Part shown: piece by piece, positions 53,943-63,524 of the stretch | How the letters are laid out: every line of letters begins with the position of its first letter | How positions within the stretch are numbered: the first letter of the stretch is position 1 | DNA from: Kazachstania africana CBS 2517 | Taxonomy: Eukaryota; Ascomycota; Saccharomycetes; Saccharomycetales; Saccharomycetaceae | Assembly: GCF_000304475.1 (NCBI RefSeq) | Contig: NC_018945.1 | Span: 620,001 to 684,000, forward strand | Length of the DNA: 64,000 nucleotides | Reading direction: 5' to 3' | Made by a program: the position numbers and the translations under genes | Notes under the pieces: generated by a model | Database searches by the model: none | Seen by the model: only the letters and a program-made list of their open reading frames with translations | What the model was told of the DNA's origin: nothing

Positions 53943-56843
53943 CTAAAAGGCATCAGGATATAAATCGCTCCATAAAACGTTATACAGACTTTCCATATCT
54001 GTATTAACAAATTCATCAAGTGTACCCAGATTAAAACTCGAAAAATCGGTGTTCAGCTCTAGGGGGTTCATTTTTTCCTGTGCCTGATAAGTAGCATCAC
54101 TTTCGAAACCAGTATTTTCATTTGTATTAGAATTCATCAAACAATCTATCGAAGGATTGAAAGATGCACTTCTAGTCGAGGAAATCGTCCGTGCCGCATT
54201 TCCTTTATTGGATTTAGTGTCTTTTAAGGCGATATCCTCATTTGGTGAAGATAACTGCCCTACGCTCTCTGAATGATTTTTCTGCTCCAAGTTCTTCGAG
54301 TCATTAAAATTTGCTTCCAGCATTTTGCGGACTTTGAGGTGAAAACCAGACTGTTCTACAGGTTTTAAAAGATATTTGTACGCCTTTGATTTCGTATTCA
54401 TAACCTCACCAGGTACCACTGCTAGTTCAGGCCAGCGATCCTGGAATTCCTTGATCAATGTTTCAGCGGCAAACTTATTCGCCTTACAGTATCTTAGCAC
54501 CGCTAATCTTGCGGCTAAAACGATACAGGATACACTTCTGCAGAATTCTTTGAAAAATACACTTTCAGAAATTTGTTTCTCTTGCTCATTGCTAGTAAAT
54601 ATTCTAAAACCTCGAAATTTATCACATATTCTCAGAAGGGAGAAAATGTCCTCGACAGTCATTTTTTCACTCAAGTCAATCGACTTGTTCATCACAAGGA
54701 CCGTTGCAGTACAGTAAATAAAGAAAAATTTACTGCATGTATAGTTATCCTTTATATTCAACAGCATACTGCTCATTTTCCGCCAGCTTGCTAGAATCTC
54801 ATTATACGAATTCTGTACGTAAGCTGATTGGAATTGTGTATAGGGTTTTGAAGCCAATCTAGCTTCCAGATTATCTACACTAGAAACAATTCTGACAAAA
54901 ATGTATTCATACAATAGAGTAGTAGAAACAGCTGCATCAAATTCCTCTCTTGGAAGGAGCTCTTGAACAGACTGGTTTGAAGATAACACAATATCTAACA
55001 ATCGTGAAGTTTGATTTTTAACAGCCAATAATTGACATTTAACTTCATTTACCTTAACTATAATCTCTTCGAATAATTTAATCTTCACCAACGGCGGTTG
55101 TGAAGAGTTTCGAATCGATGTGTAACGTTCAGAGAATAATATGTCTTCACTACATCGACTTGATATCAGTAAACTAGCGGCTTCCCCATACATTGCTAAA
55201 TTGGTAATGTCCATGCTATCAAAAACAGAATTTCTTGAAACATGATTAACATTTTCAAGAAATTCCCTAGAATCTAGGAAACCGGCATCCCGAAAACATT
55301 TTGGCAATAGACAGTTTACTAGGCTATCATTTACCTTTGAAGGTGACCCGAGTTTTAGGGCCAGCCTTTTTTCTTTACAAAATAAAGACCACCAGATTTT
55401 TCTTCTTCTTTCTGCAACTTCCTCATCTAGGCCGACATAAAATTCCCAACGTGATAAACCGGTCTGTATAGCCTTATCAATAGCAAATTCAAGTATAGGA
55501 CCCATTGAGAAGTGATCTCTCGACCAAGCCTTTATTGAAATAAAACGAAGTAATTCTTCCAAATAGTCAAAGTTTCCTAGTGAACTGAAAAAAGTGTACA
55601 AAGTACAGTTAAAGTATGTATAGGATAATGTTTTTATTATTTCTTCCTGTTTCAAGTACATCAGTAAACGTTCATTTTCTTCCGAGCTGAATACGTAAGT
55701 AGGCGAAGATTTCAGCGTAGATGTCATATCAACCATAAATTTATCAAATTCAGTCCTCAACGCATAGTACATATTGAGTATAATTTTGAACATAGCAAAA
55801 TTATCACCAAGCATCTCCAATAATGACTTCAGCGGAATGCCTGAAGAAGCCTGAATAAAATTTTCAGGTAGCTCATTCAACAGATAGGTCACTAAAGATT
55901 TAGTTTCGAATGCGCCTCCGTTAGATTCTGATGAATATGTGAGTCCCATATCATTTGAGGGCAAATTAATTTTTTTACTTTTGAAGTAATTCTCTAATGG
56001 GTGTACAACCGAAATCTTTCCCTCACTAATGTGGGCAAAAACCATATCAAAAAGTCTAAGTATCAAATATATCAATTCTTTTGCCTCCTTTGAAATTGTT
56101 TCCAATTTGGATTTTTTGAGGAACTCCTGGCATGAGTAACCTATTCCTTGGAAAGAAAATAGTTGAAATGGTGAGTACAGGCCAAACATTTCATCTACTA
56201 AAGGGTTATTTTTATTATTCTGACTTTGGAAAGTTGAAGATGAGCCTGAAAATATGGCATATCGGGTCAAATGTATCTTATCTGTATACTTGTTTTTCAA
56301 TAAAAGTGTTTCGTAAGATCGAGAATCCTTTTCTTGCGCTCTGCTTAGCTTCTCTTGATTTATCTTAGGCTGCCATTTTGTAATAAGATCGTCCAAGTGT
56401 CTTTCAATTTGGTTAATAAGCCTGGTAATGTTACTGCTTTGTCTAGTGCCTGATTTCAAACGATTTAAAGAGGAATGGAGAGTGTTTATCTTTGCCTGAA
56501 ATTCTTCATCATTTTGGTATAATGCATCATCACCTTTGATAACAAGTGGAATATCTACCCCATTTACAGGTGACTTGATCGTAGATATAAACTGCTGTAA
56601 TGAAGCAAAGCTGTTACTTCTCGACATACTATTAGTACTGTTGGAACTTGAATAAGCTAATGAGTGATTTCTCGTCTTTCCATTTTGTTCATCTAAACCT
56701 CTTGCAGAGTACACACACGCACTGTACAGAGCCTTGCATGTACTACAGGGTTGGGTTCCTGAGCATTTAAGCATTTCGTTCCTACAATTATCGCATGCAT
56801 AACGAACTTGACTGTCGAGCTTACTAACTCTGTTTGCTGCCAT
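53943..56843 (-). CDS. PDR1: PDR1-type zinc-cluster protein with altered DNA-contact residues (copy A)
   Basis: A protein of 966 aa in the Pdr1/Pdr3 family of multidrug-resistance activators. All six zinc-cluster cysteines are present with normal spacing (C17, C20, C27, C33, C36, C43), but the basic K-R-K between the second and third cysteines is N22-E23-M24. The basic linker after the cluster is also missing. The middle homology region matches copy B throughout (DEMFGLYSPFQLFSFQGIGYS; SRWEFYVGLDEEVAERRRKIWWSLF). The C-terminus keeps the activation motif SSFNLGTLDEFVN...LWSDLYPDAF. It may bind other DNA, act through a partner, or not bind DNA. The stop lies 172 bp from the convergent PUF4 stop. 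Confidence 0.85.
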   Translation of the reverse strand: MAANRVSKLDSQVRYACDNCRNEMLKCSGTQPCSTCKALYSACVYSARGLDEQNGKTRNHSLAYSSSNSTNSMSRSNSFASLQQFISTIKSPVNGVDIPLVIKGDDALYQNDEEFQAKINTLHSSLNRLKSGTRQSSNITRLINQIERHLDDLITKWQPKINQEKLSRAQEKDSRSYETLLLKNKYTDKIHLTRYAIFSGSSSTFQSQNNKNNPLVDEMFGLYSPFQLFSFQGIGYSCQEFLKKSKLETISKEAKELIYLILRLFDMVFAHISEGKISVVHPLENYFKSKKINLPSNDMGLTYSSESNGGAFETKSLVTYLLNELPENFIQASSGIPLKSLLEMLGDNFAMFKIILNMYYALRTEFDKFMVDMTSTLKSSPTYVFSSEENERLLMYLKQEEIIKTLSYTYFNCTLYTFFSSLGNFDYLEELLRFISIKAWSRDHFSMGPILEFAIDKAIQTGLSRWEFYVGLDEEVAERRRKIWWSLFCKEKRLALKLGSPSKVNDSLVNCLLPKCFRDAGFLDSREFLENVNHVSRNSVFDSMDITNLAMYGEAASLLISSRCSEDILFSERYTSIRNSSQPPLVKIKLFEEIIVKVNEVKCQLLAVKNQTSRLLDIVLSSNQSVQELLPREEFDAAVSTTLLYEYIFVRIVSSVDNLEARLASKPYTQFQSAYVQNSYNEILASWRKMSSMLLNIKDNYTCSKFFFIYCTATVLVMNKSIDLSEKMTVEDIFSLLRICDKFRGFRIFTSNEQEKQISESVFFKEFCRSVSCIVLAARLAVLRYCKANKFAAETLIKEFQDRWPELAVVPGEVMNTKSKAYKYLLKPVEQSGFHLKVRKMLEANFNDSKNLEQKNHSESVGQLSSPNEDIALKDTKSNKGNAARTISSTRSASFNPSIDCLMNSNTNENTGFESDATYQAQEKMNPLELNTDFSSFNLGTLDEFVNTDMESLYNVLWSDLYPDAF

Positions 56844-57155
56844 TTAAAGATTGACACTTTCGAGATATCACAGATAATACAACGTTTCTAATTAATCTAG
56901 CGTCACTTGTAACATAGAAAGACGCAGTTTGCTCCAAATTTACTTCTTTTCCAGTCTCTATATGTCTTTTGTCCCAAAGTTTAAGATGCTCTTAGCTTTT
57001 ATGTCTCAATTTGCTAAGGCCGACGGAAACTACTTTAAAAAGTTGACCGTATCTAAAATAATCAAAGCGACATTATCTCTGTAAGAACAAGAAAATGTAC
57101 TTCAAATATGCTCGAGAGAGGCAAAGTAAGTATATTTATATATTCACCAGACGTA
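56844..57155. other. Spacer between the two PDR1-type genes
   Basis: About 310 bp separating the stop of copy B from the start of copy A, both on the minus strand. It has no TCCGCGGA-type PDRE, no ORF and no repeat. It must contain the promoter of copy A. Confidence 0.5.
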
Positions 57156-60143
57156 TTAAAAGACATCTGGATAAAGATCACTCCATAATATGTTGCATAA
57201 ATCAGTCATATCACTATTTACAAATTCGTCTAAAGTACCTAAATTATAACTTGAGAAAAAGGCGTCAGGATCTAGGAAACTATCTAAGCGTGGTTGTTCT
57301 AAACCTACATGTTGAAAATTTGGTATGAAGTAGGAAGACTGTGTTTCAGTGTAACCTGTCTCGTTTGAAAATTTCATACCAGGGTTGGCAGAAGGGCTTT
57401 GCTCATTAGTATCAGAAAATCTCTCACCTTTTAAAGCATTATATGCAGGAGTGTTGGGCTTGGAAGTTTCCCTAGAGAAACCCATCCCACAGTTATGTTG
57501 AATATTATTGCTCGTAGAAAGTGAATTTTTTTGTCCGAAAGAAGCTTCGAGCATTTTATGAAACTTCAAGTGGAACCCTGATTTCTCAACAGGTTTCAGG
57601 AGATACCTATAGGCCAAAGATTTTGTATCTAAAATCATTTTAGGAATTGCGTATAAAGTAGGCTCACTTTGTTGAAAAGCTTTAACAAAATCAGAAATTT
57701 CAATACTATTTGATTTGCAATATTTCAATATCGTTAGTCTACAAGATAAAGACACAAATGATAAACCCCTCGAGAAATTTTTGAAAAGAGAACTGTCTGA
57801 AACCTGTGGGTAATCTTCGTTTTTCGCGATTATGTGGAAGGAACTAAGCTTATTCCAAACTTTCATCAACGAAAATACATCTTCTTGCTCCATTGCAACA
57901 GCATAATCTTCTATTTTCATAACCATAAATACTGAAATAGTACCGTAAAAGAAAAGAGTCTTAACACAAAAATAGCTATCTTCAAAATTGAGCACTATTC
58001 TATTTATTCGTTTCCAACATGATAAAATCATTTCATAATTCCTTTTTACGTAAGCCATTTGAAATTTTGTGTATGGTCTACAACTTAATCTTGCTTCAAG
58101 ATTATCAATCGTACTCAAAAGTTTAGCCAAGCTATCTTCATAAATGAGGGAATAAGTTCTCGCCGTATTAATTTCTTCTCTGGTCATAAAATTTCTTAGC
58201 TCATCTGAAGACATCGTAGCAATTTCGAATAAATTTGATGTTTGTTCTTTAATAGCTTCAAACTTCAAGATAACTTCATTGAACTTTTCTATCACTTCTT
58301 TAAATAGTTTTACTTTAGCTAAAGCTGGTATAGAGGAATTTCTAATAGACGTGTAACGTTCATTGAAAAGGACATCGTTACTGAATTTACTGACGATTTG
58401 TAAAATGGCAAGTTCGCCATAATTTGCTATGGTTTTAATGCTCATTTTCTCAAACACAGCATTTCTCGGTACGAAGGTTACTTTTTCAATAAATTCTCTA
58501 TTATCGAGAAATCCCGCATCTCTGAAATTTTTAGGCAGGAGACAATTCATAACATTTTCATTAATCCTCGAGGGTATTCCTCTTTTACTGGCAATCACTT
58601 TCTCGTAATAATATAACTTCCACCACAATGTTCTTCTTTTCTCAGCGACTTGCTCATCTAGACCGACGTAAAACTCCCAGCGAGATAATCCTGCACACAT
58701 AGCTTTATCGAGTGCCACAGAGAGGACTTTATCCATTGCAAAATAATTCTGTTGCCAATATTCTATAGAGATAAAGCGAACTAATTCTTCAAGATAACTC
58801 ATTTGGAAATCCGAACTGACGAAACCATGTACTGTAGAATTGTAATAGCTGTAGCATAATGATAACAGCAATTGTTCACCATCTAGGAAGTTTAACAAAG
58901 TATTTGTTTCATTATTTGAAAAAGAATATGAGCAGTTTAATTTTTCACCTGATGTCATTTCAATCATATACTCATCGAACGTTTTCTTGTGCTTATCGTA
59001 CATATCCAATAATGTTCTGAACATAGAATAGTTGTCATTGAGTAAACTGAGTAAATGATCTGTTGAAACACCGGTATTAGACAGCACAAATGGTTGGGGT
59101 AATTTATTGATTAAAATACTAGCTATAGAGCTATTTTCTACAATACCAGTTGATGCCGTAGAACTTGGGGTATTTGAAGCACTTACAGGAATATTTTTCA
59201 TTTTGAGATAATTTTCTAATGGATTTGTTATTGAAAAACTGTTTTCACTTATTCGTAAAAAGCACATATCAAAAAATCTCAATACTAAATACAAGGTTTC
59301 TTTTACATCTTTAGATATTGATCCTACCTTGCACCCTTTGAGATGTTCTTGATAAGAATAGCCAATACCTTGAAATGAAAAAATCTGGAATGGGGAGTAG
59401 AGGCCGAACATTTCGTCAATCAAAGGTTGACCAGGATTGGTATATTGATCTTCCGATTTTGAACCTGAAAAGATGGCGAATCTAGTAAGATGAATGGTAT
59501 CAGAATATTTATTTTTCAGAAGATTTGTCTCTAATGATTTAGTGCTAGAGTTTTGATAAAGAGCGACTTTATTCTGGTCAATTTGTGGTTTCCTTTCATC
59601 GACCAATTTCTTGATTTTATTCTCTAATTCATTTAAAATATTCAGTATAGTATCATCCGGCGTAGAAGACAAAGATTTCAATTGAAGAAAGGTTGTTTCC
59701 AAACTATTCAACTCATTTTGAAAATCTTCATCATCCTCATATAATGCGTTATCACCTTTTATTATTGGTGGCATCAACATATCAACGGTTCCTAAAGAGG
59801 TAATTTCTGAAAAAGAACCAGTGCTAGATTTAGGCACATATGTGTTTGGGGTACCGTCCTCGAATGTGTTCGATTGAGGAATTTCCAATTTCAAAGGAGC
59901 ATTACTCAGGGCATTGATGAAAGAATTAGGATTTGTCACCGAAGGTTTCTTCTTAGTGGTCCTCTTTTTCCTTTTTGTAGTCTTCTCGGAATATATACAG
60001 TCGCATGAATAAGCTTCACAAGTGGAACATGGTTGCTTCCCCGTACATTTGAGCTTTCTCTTTCTACAATTATCACAGGCTTGACGAACTTTTATTCTTG
60101 GTTTTGTCACCTTATGCTCTTGCTGGTTATTCGTAGTATTCAT
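57156..60143 (-). CDS. PDR1: PDR1-type zinc-cluster transcription activator (copy B, canonical DNA-binding domain)
   Basis: A protein of 995 aa, the probable orthologue in function of Pdr1, which activates ABC drug-efflux pumps and lipid genes through PDRE sites. The Zn2Cys6 cluster is canonical (C23, C26, C33, C39, C42, C49) with contact residues R27-K28-R29-K30 and a following basic patch TKRKKRTTKKK. The long middle region is the xenobiotic-binding/inhibitory domain. The C-terminal motif SSYNLGTLDEFVNSDMTDL...LWSDLYPDVF corresponds to the Med15/KIX-binding activation domain. It lies upstream of and in tandem with copy A. Position beside PUF4 and ERG4 is the S. cerevisiae PDR1 position. Confidence 0.93.
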   Translation of the reverse strand: MNTTNNQQEHKVTKPRIKVRQACDNCRKRKLKCTGKQPCSTCEAYSCDCIYSEKTTKRKKRTTKKKPSVTNPNSFINALSNAPLKLEIPQSNTFEDGTPNTYVPKSSTGSFSEITSLGTVDMLMPPIIKGDNALYEDDEDFQNELNSLETTFLQLKSLSSTPDDTILNILNELENKIKKLVDERKPQIDQNKVALYQNSSTKSLETNLLKNKYSDTIHLTRFAIFSGSKSEDQYTNPGQPLIDEMFGLYSPFQIFSFQGIGYSYQEHLKGCKVGSISKDVKETLYLVLRFFDMCFLRISENSFSITNPLENYLKMKNIPVSASNTPSSTASTGIVENSSIASILINKLPQPFVLSNTGVSTDHLLSLLNDNYSMFRTLLDMYDKHKKTFDEYMIEMTSGEKLNCSYSFSNNETNTLLNFLDGEQLLLSLCYSYYNSTVHGFVSSDFQMSYLEELVRFISIEYWQQNYFAMDKVLSVALDKAMCAGLSRWEFYVGLDEQVAEKRRTLWWKLYYYEKVIASKRGIPSRINENVMNCLLPKNFRDAGFLDNREFIEKVTFVPRNAVFEKMSIKTIANYGELAILQIVSKFSNDVLFNERYTSIRNSSIPALAKVKLFKEVIEKFNEVILKFEAIKEQTSNLFEIATMSSDELRNFMTREEINTARTYSLIYEDSLAKLLSTIDNLEARLSCRPYTKFQMAYVKRNYEMILSCWKRINRIVLNFEDSYFCVKTLFFYGTISVFMVMKIEDYAVAMEQEDVFSLMKVWNKLSSFHIIAKNEDYPQVSDSSLFKNFSRGLSFVSLSCRLTILKYCKSNSIEISDFVKAFQQSEPTLYAIPKMILDTKSLAYRYLLKPVEKSGFHLKFHKMLEASFGQKNSLSTSNNIQHNCGMGFSRETSKPNTPAYNALKGERFSDTNEQSPSANPGMKFSNETGYTETQSSYFIPNFQHVGLEQPRLDSFLDPDAFFSSYNLGTLDEFVNSDMTDLCNILWSDLYPDVF

Positions 60144-60566
60144 AATTTATTAATCTTAAAATTCAATTTCTGGTTTCCAAGTGGCGTCTAAGTGTGTAGC
60201 GAAGAGCCCGTAATTCACCTAGAAAGACAGCTTAATTTGATATTAACTTGGGCTCGAAATTTTGATATATTTACTAGATCCAACAAATGGGGCGAAGAAC
60301 TAAAAAACTATACTCAATCTTCGTTTTAATCGCATAAGTCAATTGTTGTGACTAAGTCTCAGATGACTGACTCGCTCACACTTGTCTGTTTTTGCCACTT
60401 ATAAAAGATCAGCTATTCCAATTTCCAGAAAATATTTACTTTTAGAATTTTTTGGAACAAAATGAAAAATTTCTGTGTTGCTTTTTTGGTGGCTGTCAAG
60501 TTTCCAAAACGGGAAATTCTGTTCGAAAGAGGAAGTTTGGGAAAAAAAACCATCGGTAACTTTGTG

Positions 60567-60777
60567 TTACCCGGTACAGGACTGAGTTTCTCTGTCAGGC
60601 ACGTGTTATTCACGGTATTTTCACGTGATCTCTGAAACCCTGGATTTCCATTTGTCACGTGATCAGGTAAACCCCTACTGACTTCCTGAAACGGAAATAG
60701 CGGCAATCACGATTTCCCAATTTCGGAGTAGCCTATCCCAAAGGGGAAAAAAAGTATGGGACCAGGGCTTTATACGA
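60567..60777. promoter_or_regulatory. Reb1 site, three CACGTG boxes and a sterol response element upstream of ERG4
   Basis: TTACCCGG (60567-60574, Reb1-type), CACGTG at 60600-60605, 60622-60627 and 60656-60661 (the last two within TCACGTGATC), and TATACGA (60771-60777, reverse complement TCGTATA). The last is the sterol response element read by Upc2/Ecm22, about 110 bp before the ERG4 ATG. ERG genes are known Upc2 targets. The factor at the CACGTG boxes (Cbf1 or Tye7 type) is inferred. The rest of the 740-bp gap, including a minus-strand frame at 60413-60706, shows nothing recognisable. Confidence 0.65.
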
Positions 60778-60883
60778 AATGGCCTCGAGCAATTTCAAAA
60801 CCTCGACCAGAATTCGTTTATATAGACAAAGATACTGTTTGATCATGAACTGTCTTTGATTGGAACAATTCAGTGGTCGCAAC

Positions 60884-62299
60884 ATGGTTATGCAAACAAG
60901 ATCAGCAAGTAGAGGGAAACAGAAAGAAGTCGAAGCCGCTACTTCTTTTTTGCCGCAAGGTAAGTATTTGAAGCCTGAAGAAATCGAATATGAATTTGGT
61001 GGAGTCCCTGGTGTCATTGGAATGCTTGTTGGCTTCCCGTTACTCATGTATTACATGTGGATATGTGCAGAGTTTTACAATGGGAAGCTTGCATTACCCG
61101 CTCATGGTGAGACATGGTCACATTTCATTGGGACTCTGTATGATATCTTCTTGAAACACGCTATTCCAAGCGCTCGTGCATGGACAGTATTTTTAACATT
61201 CTGGGCTTTCCAAATTGTTTTCTACTATACATTGCCTGGTATTTGGACGAAAGGTCAGCCATTGGCTCATTTAAAAGGTAAACAGTTACCTTATTATTGC
61301 AATGCTATGTGGACATTCTACGTGACAAATGTGTTGGTCACTGTACTCCATTTCACAGGTCTCTTCAAGTTATACACTATAATTGACTTATTTGGCGAAA
61401 TTATGACATGTGCTATCGTCTCTGGTTTCAGTTTTTCCATCGGTTTATACCTATGGACGTTGTTCATTAGTGGAGACTATCATAGAATGACTGGTAATCA
61501 TCTTTATGACTTCTTCATGGGTGCTCCTTTGAACCCAAGATGGGGCATTCTTGACTTAAAAATGTTTTTCGAAGTCAGATTACCATGGTTCACATTATAT
61601 TTCATCACATTAGGTGCATGTTTCAAACAATATGAACTGTACGGATACGTCACACCTCAACTAGGTGTCGTCCTCTTAGCACATTGGCTATACGCTAATG
61701 CTTGCGCTAAAGGAGAAGAACTTATTGTTCCAACTTGGGATATGGCCTATGAAAAATTTGGATTCATGTTAATCTTTTGGAACATTGCTGGTGTCCCATA
61801 CACTTATTGTCATTGTACTTTATATTTGATTTATCACCATCCTACTGAGTACCAATGGTCCACATTATATAACTTTTCCTTATATGCTGTCCTTCTATGT
61901 GCTTACTACTTCTTTGACACTGCCAATGCCCAAAAGAATGCATTCAGAAAACAAATGGCAGGTGACAAACATATTAGGAAGACTTTCCCATATTTACCAT
62001 ACCAAATTTTGGAAGATCCAAAATATATGGTCACCGCGAATGGCTCATATTTACTAATCGATGGTTGGTATAAATATGCCAGAAAGATTCATTATACAGC
62101 TGACTGGACACAGTCTCTAATATGGGCTTTGTCATGTGGTTTCAGTTCTCCATTCCCATGGTTTTTCCCAGTTTTCTTCTTCGTCGTATTAGGTCACAGA
62201 GCCATGAGAGACCAAACCAAATGTAGAAGAAAGTATGGTCACGACTGGGATAAATATTTGGAACATTGTCCATATTTGTTCATCCCATACATATTTTGA
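60884..62299 (+). CDS. ERG4: Erg4, C-24(28) sterol reductase
   Basis: A protein of 471 aa from the ATG at 60884 (S. cerevisiae 473), the NADPH-dependent ER enzyme that makes ergosterol from its 24(28)-unsaturated precursor in the last step. The upstream open frame to 60860 begins with TTG and is not used. About eight to ten hydrophobic segments are present. Family signatures are [63 protein letters not shown] and the C-terminal [31 protein letters not shown] second in-frame ATG two codons later could also serve. It converges with SCL1. Confidence 0.95.
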   Translation: MVMQTRSASRGKQKEVEAATSFLPQGKYLKPEEIEYEFGGVPGVIGMLVGFPLLMYYMWICAEFYNGKLALPAHGETWSHFIGTLYDIFLKHAIPSARAWTVFLTFWAFQIVFYYTLPGIWTKGQPLAHLKGKQLPYYCNAMWTFYVTNVLVTVLHFTGLFKLYTIIDLFGEIMTCAIVSGFSFSIGLYLWTLFISGDYHRMTGNHLYDFFMGAPLNPRWGILDLKMFFEVRLPWFTLYFITLGACFKQYELYGYVTPQLGVVLLAHWLYANACAKGEELIVPTWDMAYEKFGFMLIFWNIAGVPYTYCHCTLYLIYHHPTEYQWSTLYNFSLYAVLLCAYYFFDTANAQKNAFRKQMAGDKHIRKTFPYLPYQILEDPKYMVTANGSYLLIDGWYKYARKIHYTADWTQSLIWALSCGFSSPFPWFFPVFFFVVLGHRAMRDQTKCRRKYGHDWDKYLEHCPYLFIPYIF

Positions 62300-62439
62300 A
62301 CCCTGTTGAGAAAAATATATATGATTCCATGTTTTTTTAAACATATCATTTTGTACACGTCAAAGTGCTCTTTCTATTTATTCATTTTTGGTGAAGATAT
62401 TTGTAGATATATGTATATAGGGGCGCACTCTTATTTTAT

Positions 62440-63198
62440 TCAATCTTTTTCAGCGATAGCCACTAGTCTTTCCTCAATTTCATCAGCATTCAACACAAAG
62501 AATTTGCCCTCTACGGCAACCCCGACTTCTAAGTCTTTCTTAGTAAATTCAGTGCCTAATGAATCAATCAAATGAGTTATGGCAAATTCAACAACTTTTT
62601 CCCATGACTCTTCTTCTAAATGATCAACATTGTTCTTCTTGAAGTAGTTTTCTAAACTCGTGGTAATTTCTTGTTGTTTTGGGCCAGTAGCGGTAGCTTT
62701 GTAACCAACAAAGTAACCAGCGGGATCAGTTTTGTATATGGAAGGTCCTAATTCTTCATCAAAGGAGATAAAAGTAAGTATTACACCAAGCGGTCTCATA
62801 TAAGCTCTTTGCGTGTAGATTTGGGCCAAATTAGCCATTCTTTTCGCCAATGCATCACATGGCATATCATAACCATATTTATAACGGAATTCCGCAGCTT
62901 CTGCTTTGGCTCTTAGTGCGGCATTTCTGGCATCGGGAATTGGACCATTGGCTAGCATACCAACATGTCTAGAAATTGGGAAAATGTAAGAAAGAGTGGC
63001 TGGATCTAATAATTTATCAGGCACTTTCTTTTGATTTATTACTACCGCACAATTCTTCCCTCTAACGGCGAGAGAATTTATATTTGTTTGATTTGTAGCT
63101 TTGAAAGCATATTCAACTTGGAATAGACGACCTTCTGGAGAAAAAATTGTGATATGTCTGTCATAACCAGCAGCGGAAGCAGCAGCAGCACCGGACAT
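62440..63198 (-). CDS. SCL1: Scl1, alpha-1 subunit of the 20S proteasome
   Basis: A protein of 252 aa, the S. cerevisiae length, forming one of the seven outer-ring alpha subunits that gate the 20S core. The alpha-type signature [23 protein letters not shown] opens the protein. [48 protein letters not shown] and [21 protein letters not shown] follow. It has no catalytic N-terminal Thr, as expected for an alpha subunit. An Rpn4 element is 70 bp upstream. Confidence 0.97.
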   Translation of the reverse strand: MSGAAAASAAGYDRHITIFSPEGRLFQVEYAFKATNQTNINSLAVRGKNCAVVINQKKVPDKLLDPATLSYIFPISRHVGMLANGPIPDARNAALRAKAEAAEFRYKYGYDMPCDALAKRMANLAQIYTQRAYMRPLGVILTFISFDEELGPSIYKTDPAGYFVGYKATATGPKQQEITTSLENYFKKNNVDHLEEESWEKVVEFAITHLIDSLGTEFTKKDLEVGVAVEGKFFVLNADEIEERLVAIAEKD

Positions 63199-63267
63199 TA
63201 TGACTATATTAATGAATTGATGTTGTGAATACGATTATTTTCCCTGTATCTATCCTTAACTACTTAA

Positions 63268-63339
63268 GGTGGCAAACTATTCAACTCTTAAATTTCTCGA
63301 GTGATTACTACGCTTTACAGAAAAAATAAGCGTTACCCG
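63268..63339 (-). promoter_or_regulatory. Rpn4 PACE element and Reb1-type site upstream of SCL1
   Basis: GGTGGCAAA (63268-63276) is the exact proteasome-associated control element bound by Rpn4, 70 bp before the SCL1 ATG. TTACCCGA (63333-63340) fits Reb1. The 326-bp gap to LEU1 has no other feature. S. cerevisiae has MPO1 here, and it is absent. Confidence 0.75.
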
Positions 63340-63524
63340 AGCTAGAAACTCGTTTCAAGCGACGACCAAACAAACAAGCATTTTAAAACTTCTCACAACT
63401 GTTTGAAGCAGTCAGTGCATTAGAGACATTCTTATCTCAATGATCATTGTAATAAATAAATATGATGTATAATAAATAAATAACTAGTAGTTTGTGTATG
63501 TGTATATGTATGGAAAGGTGTCGG

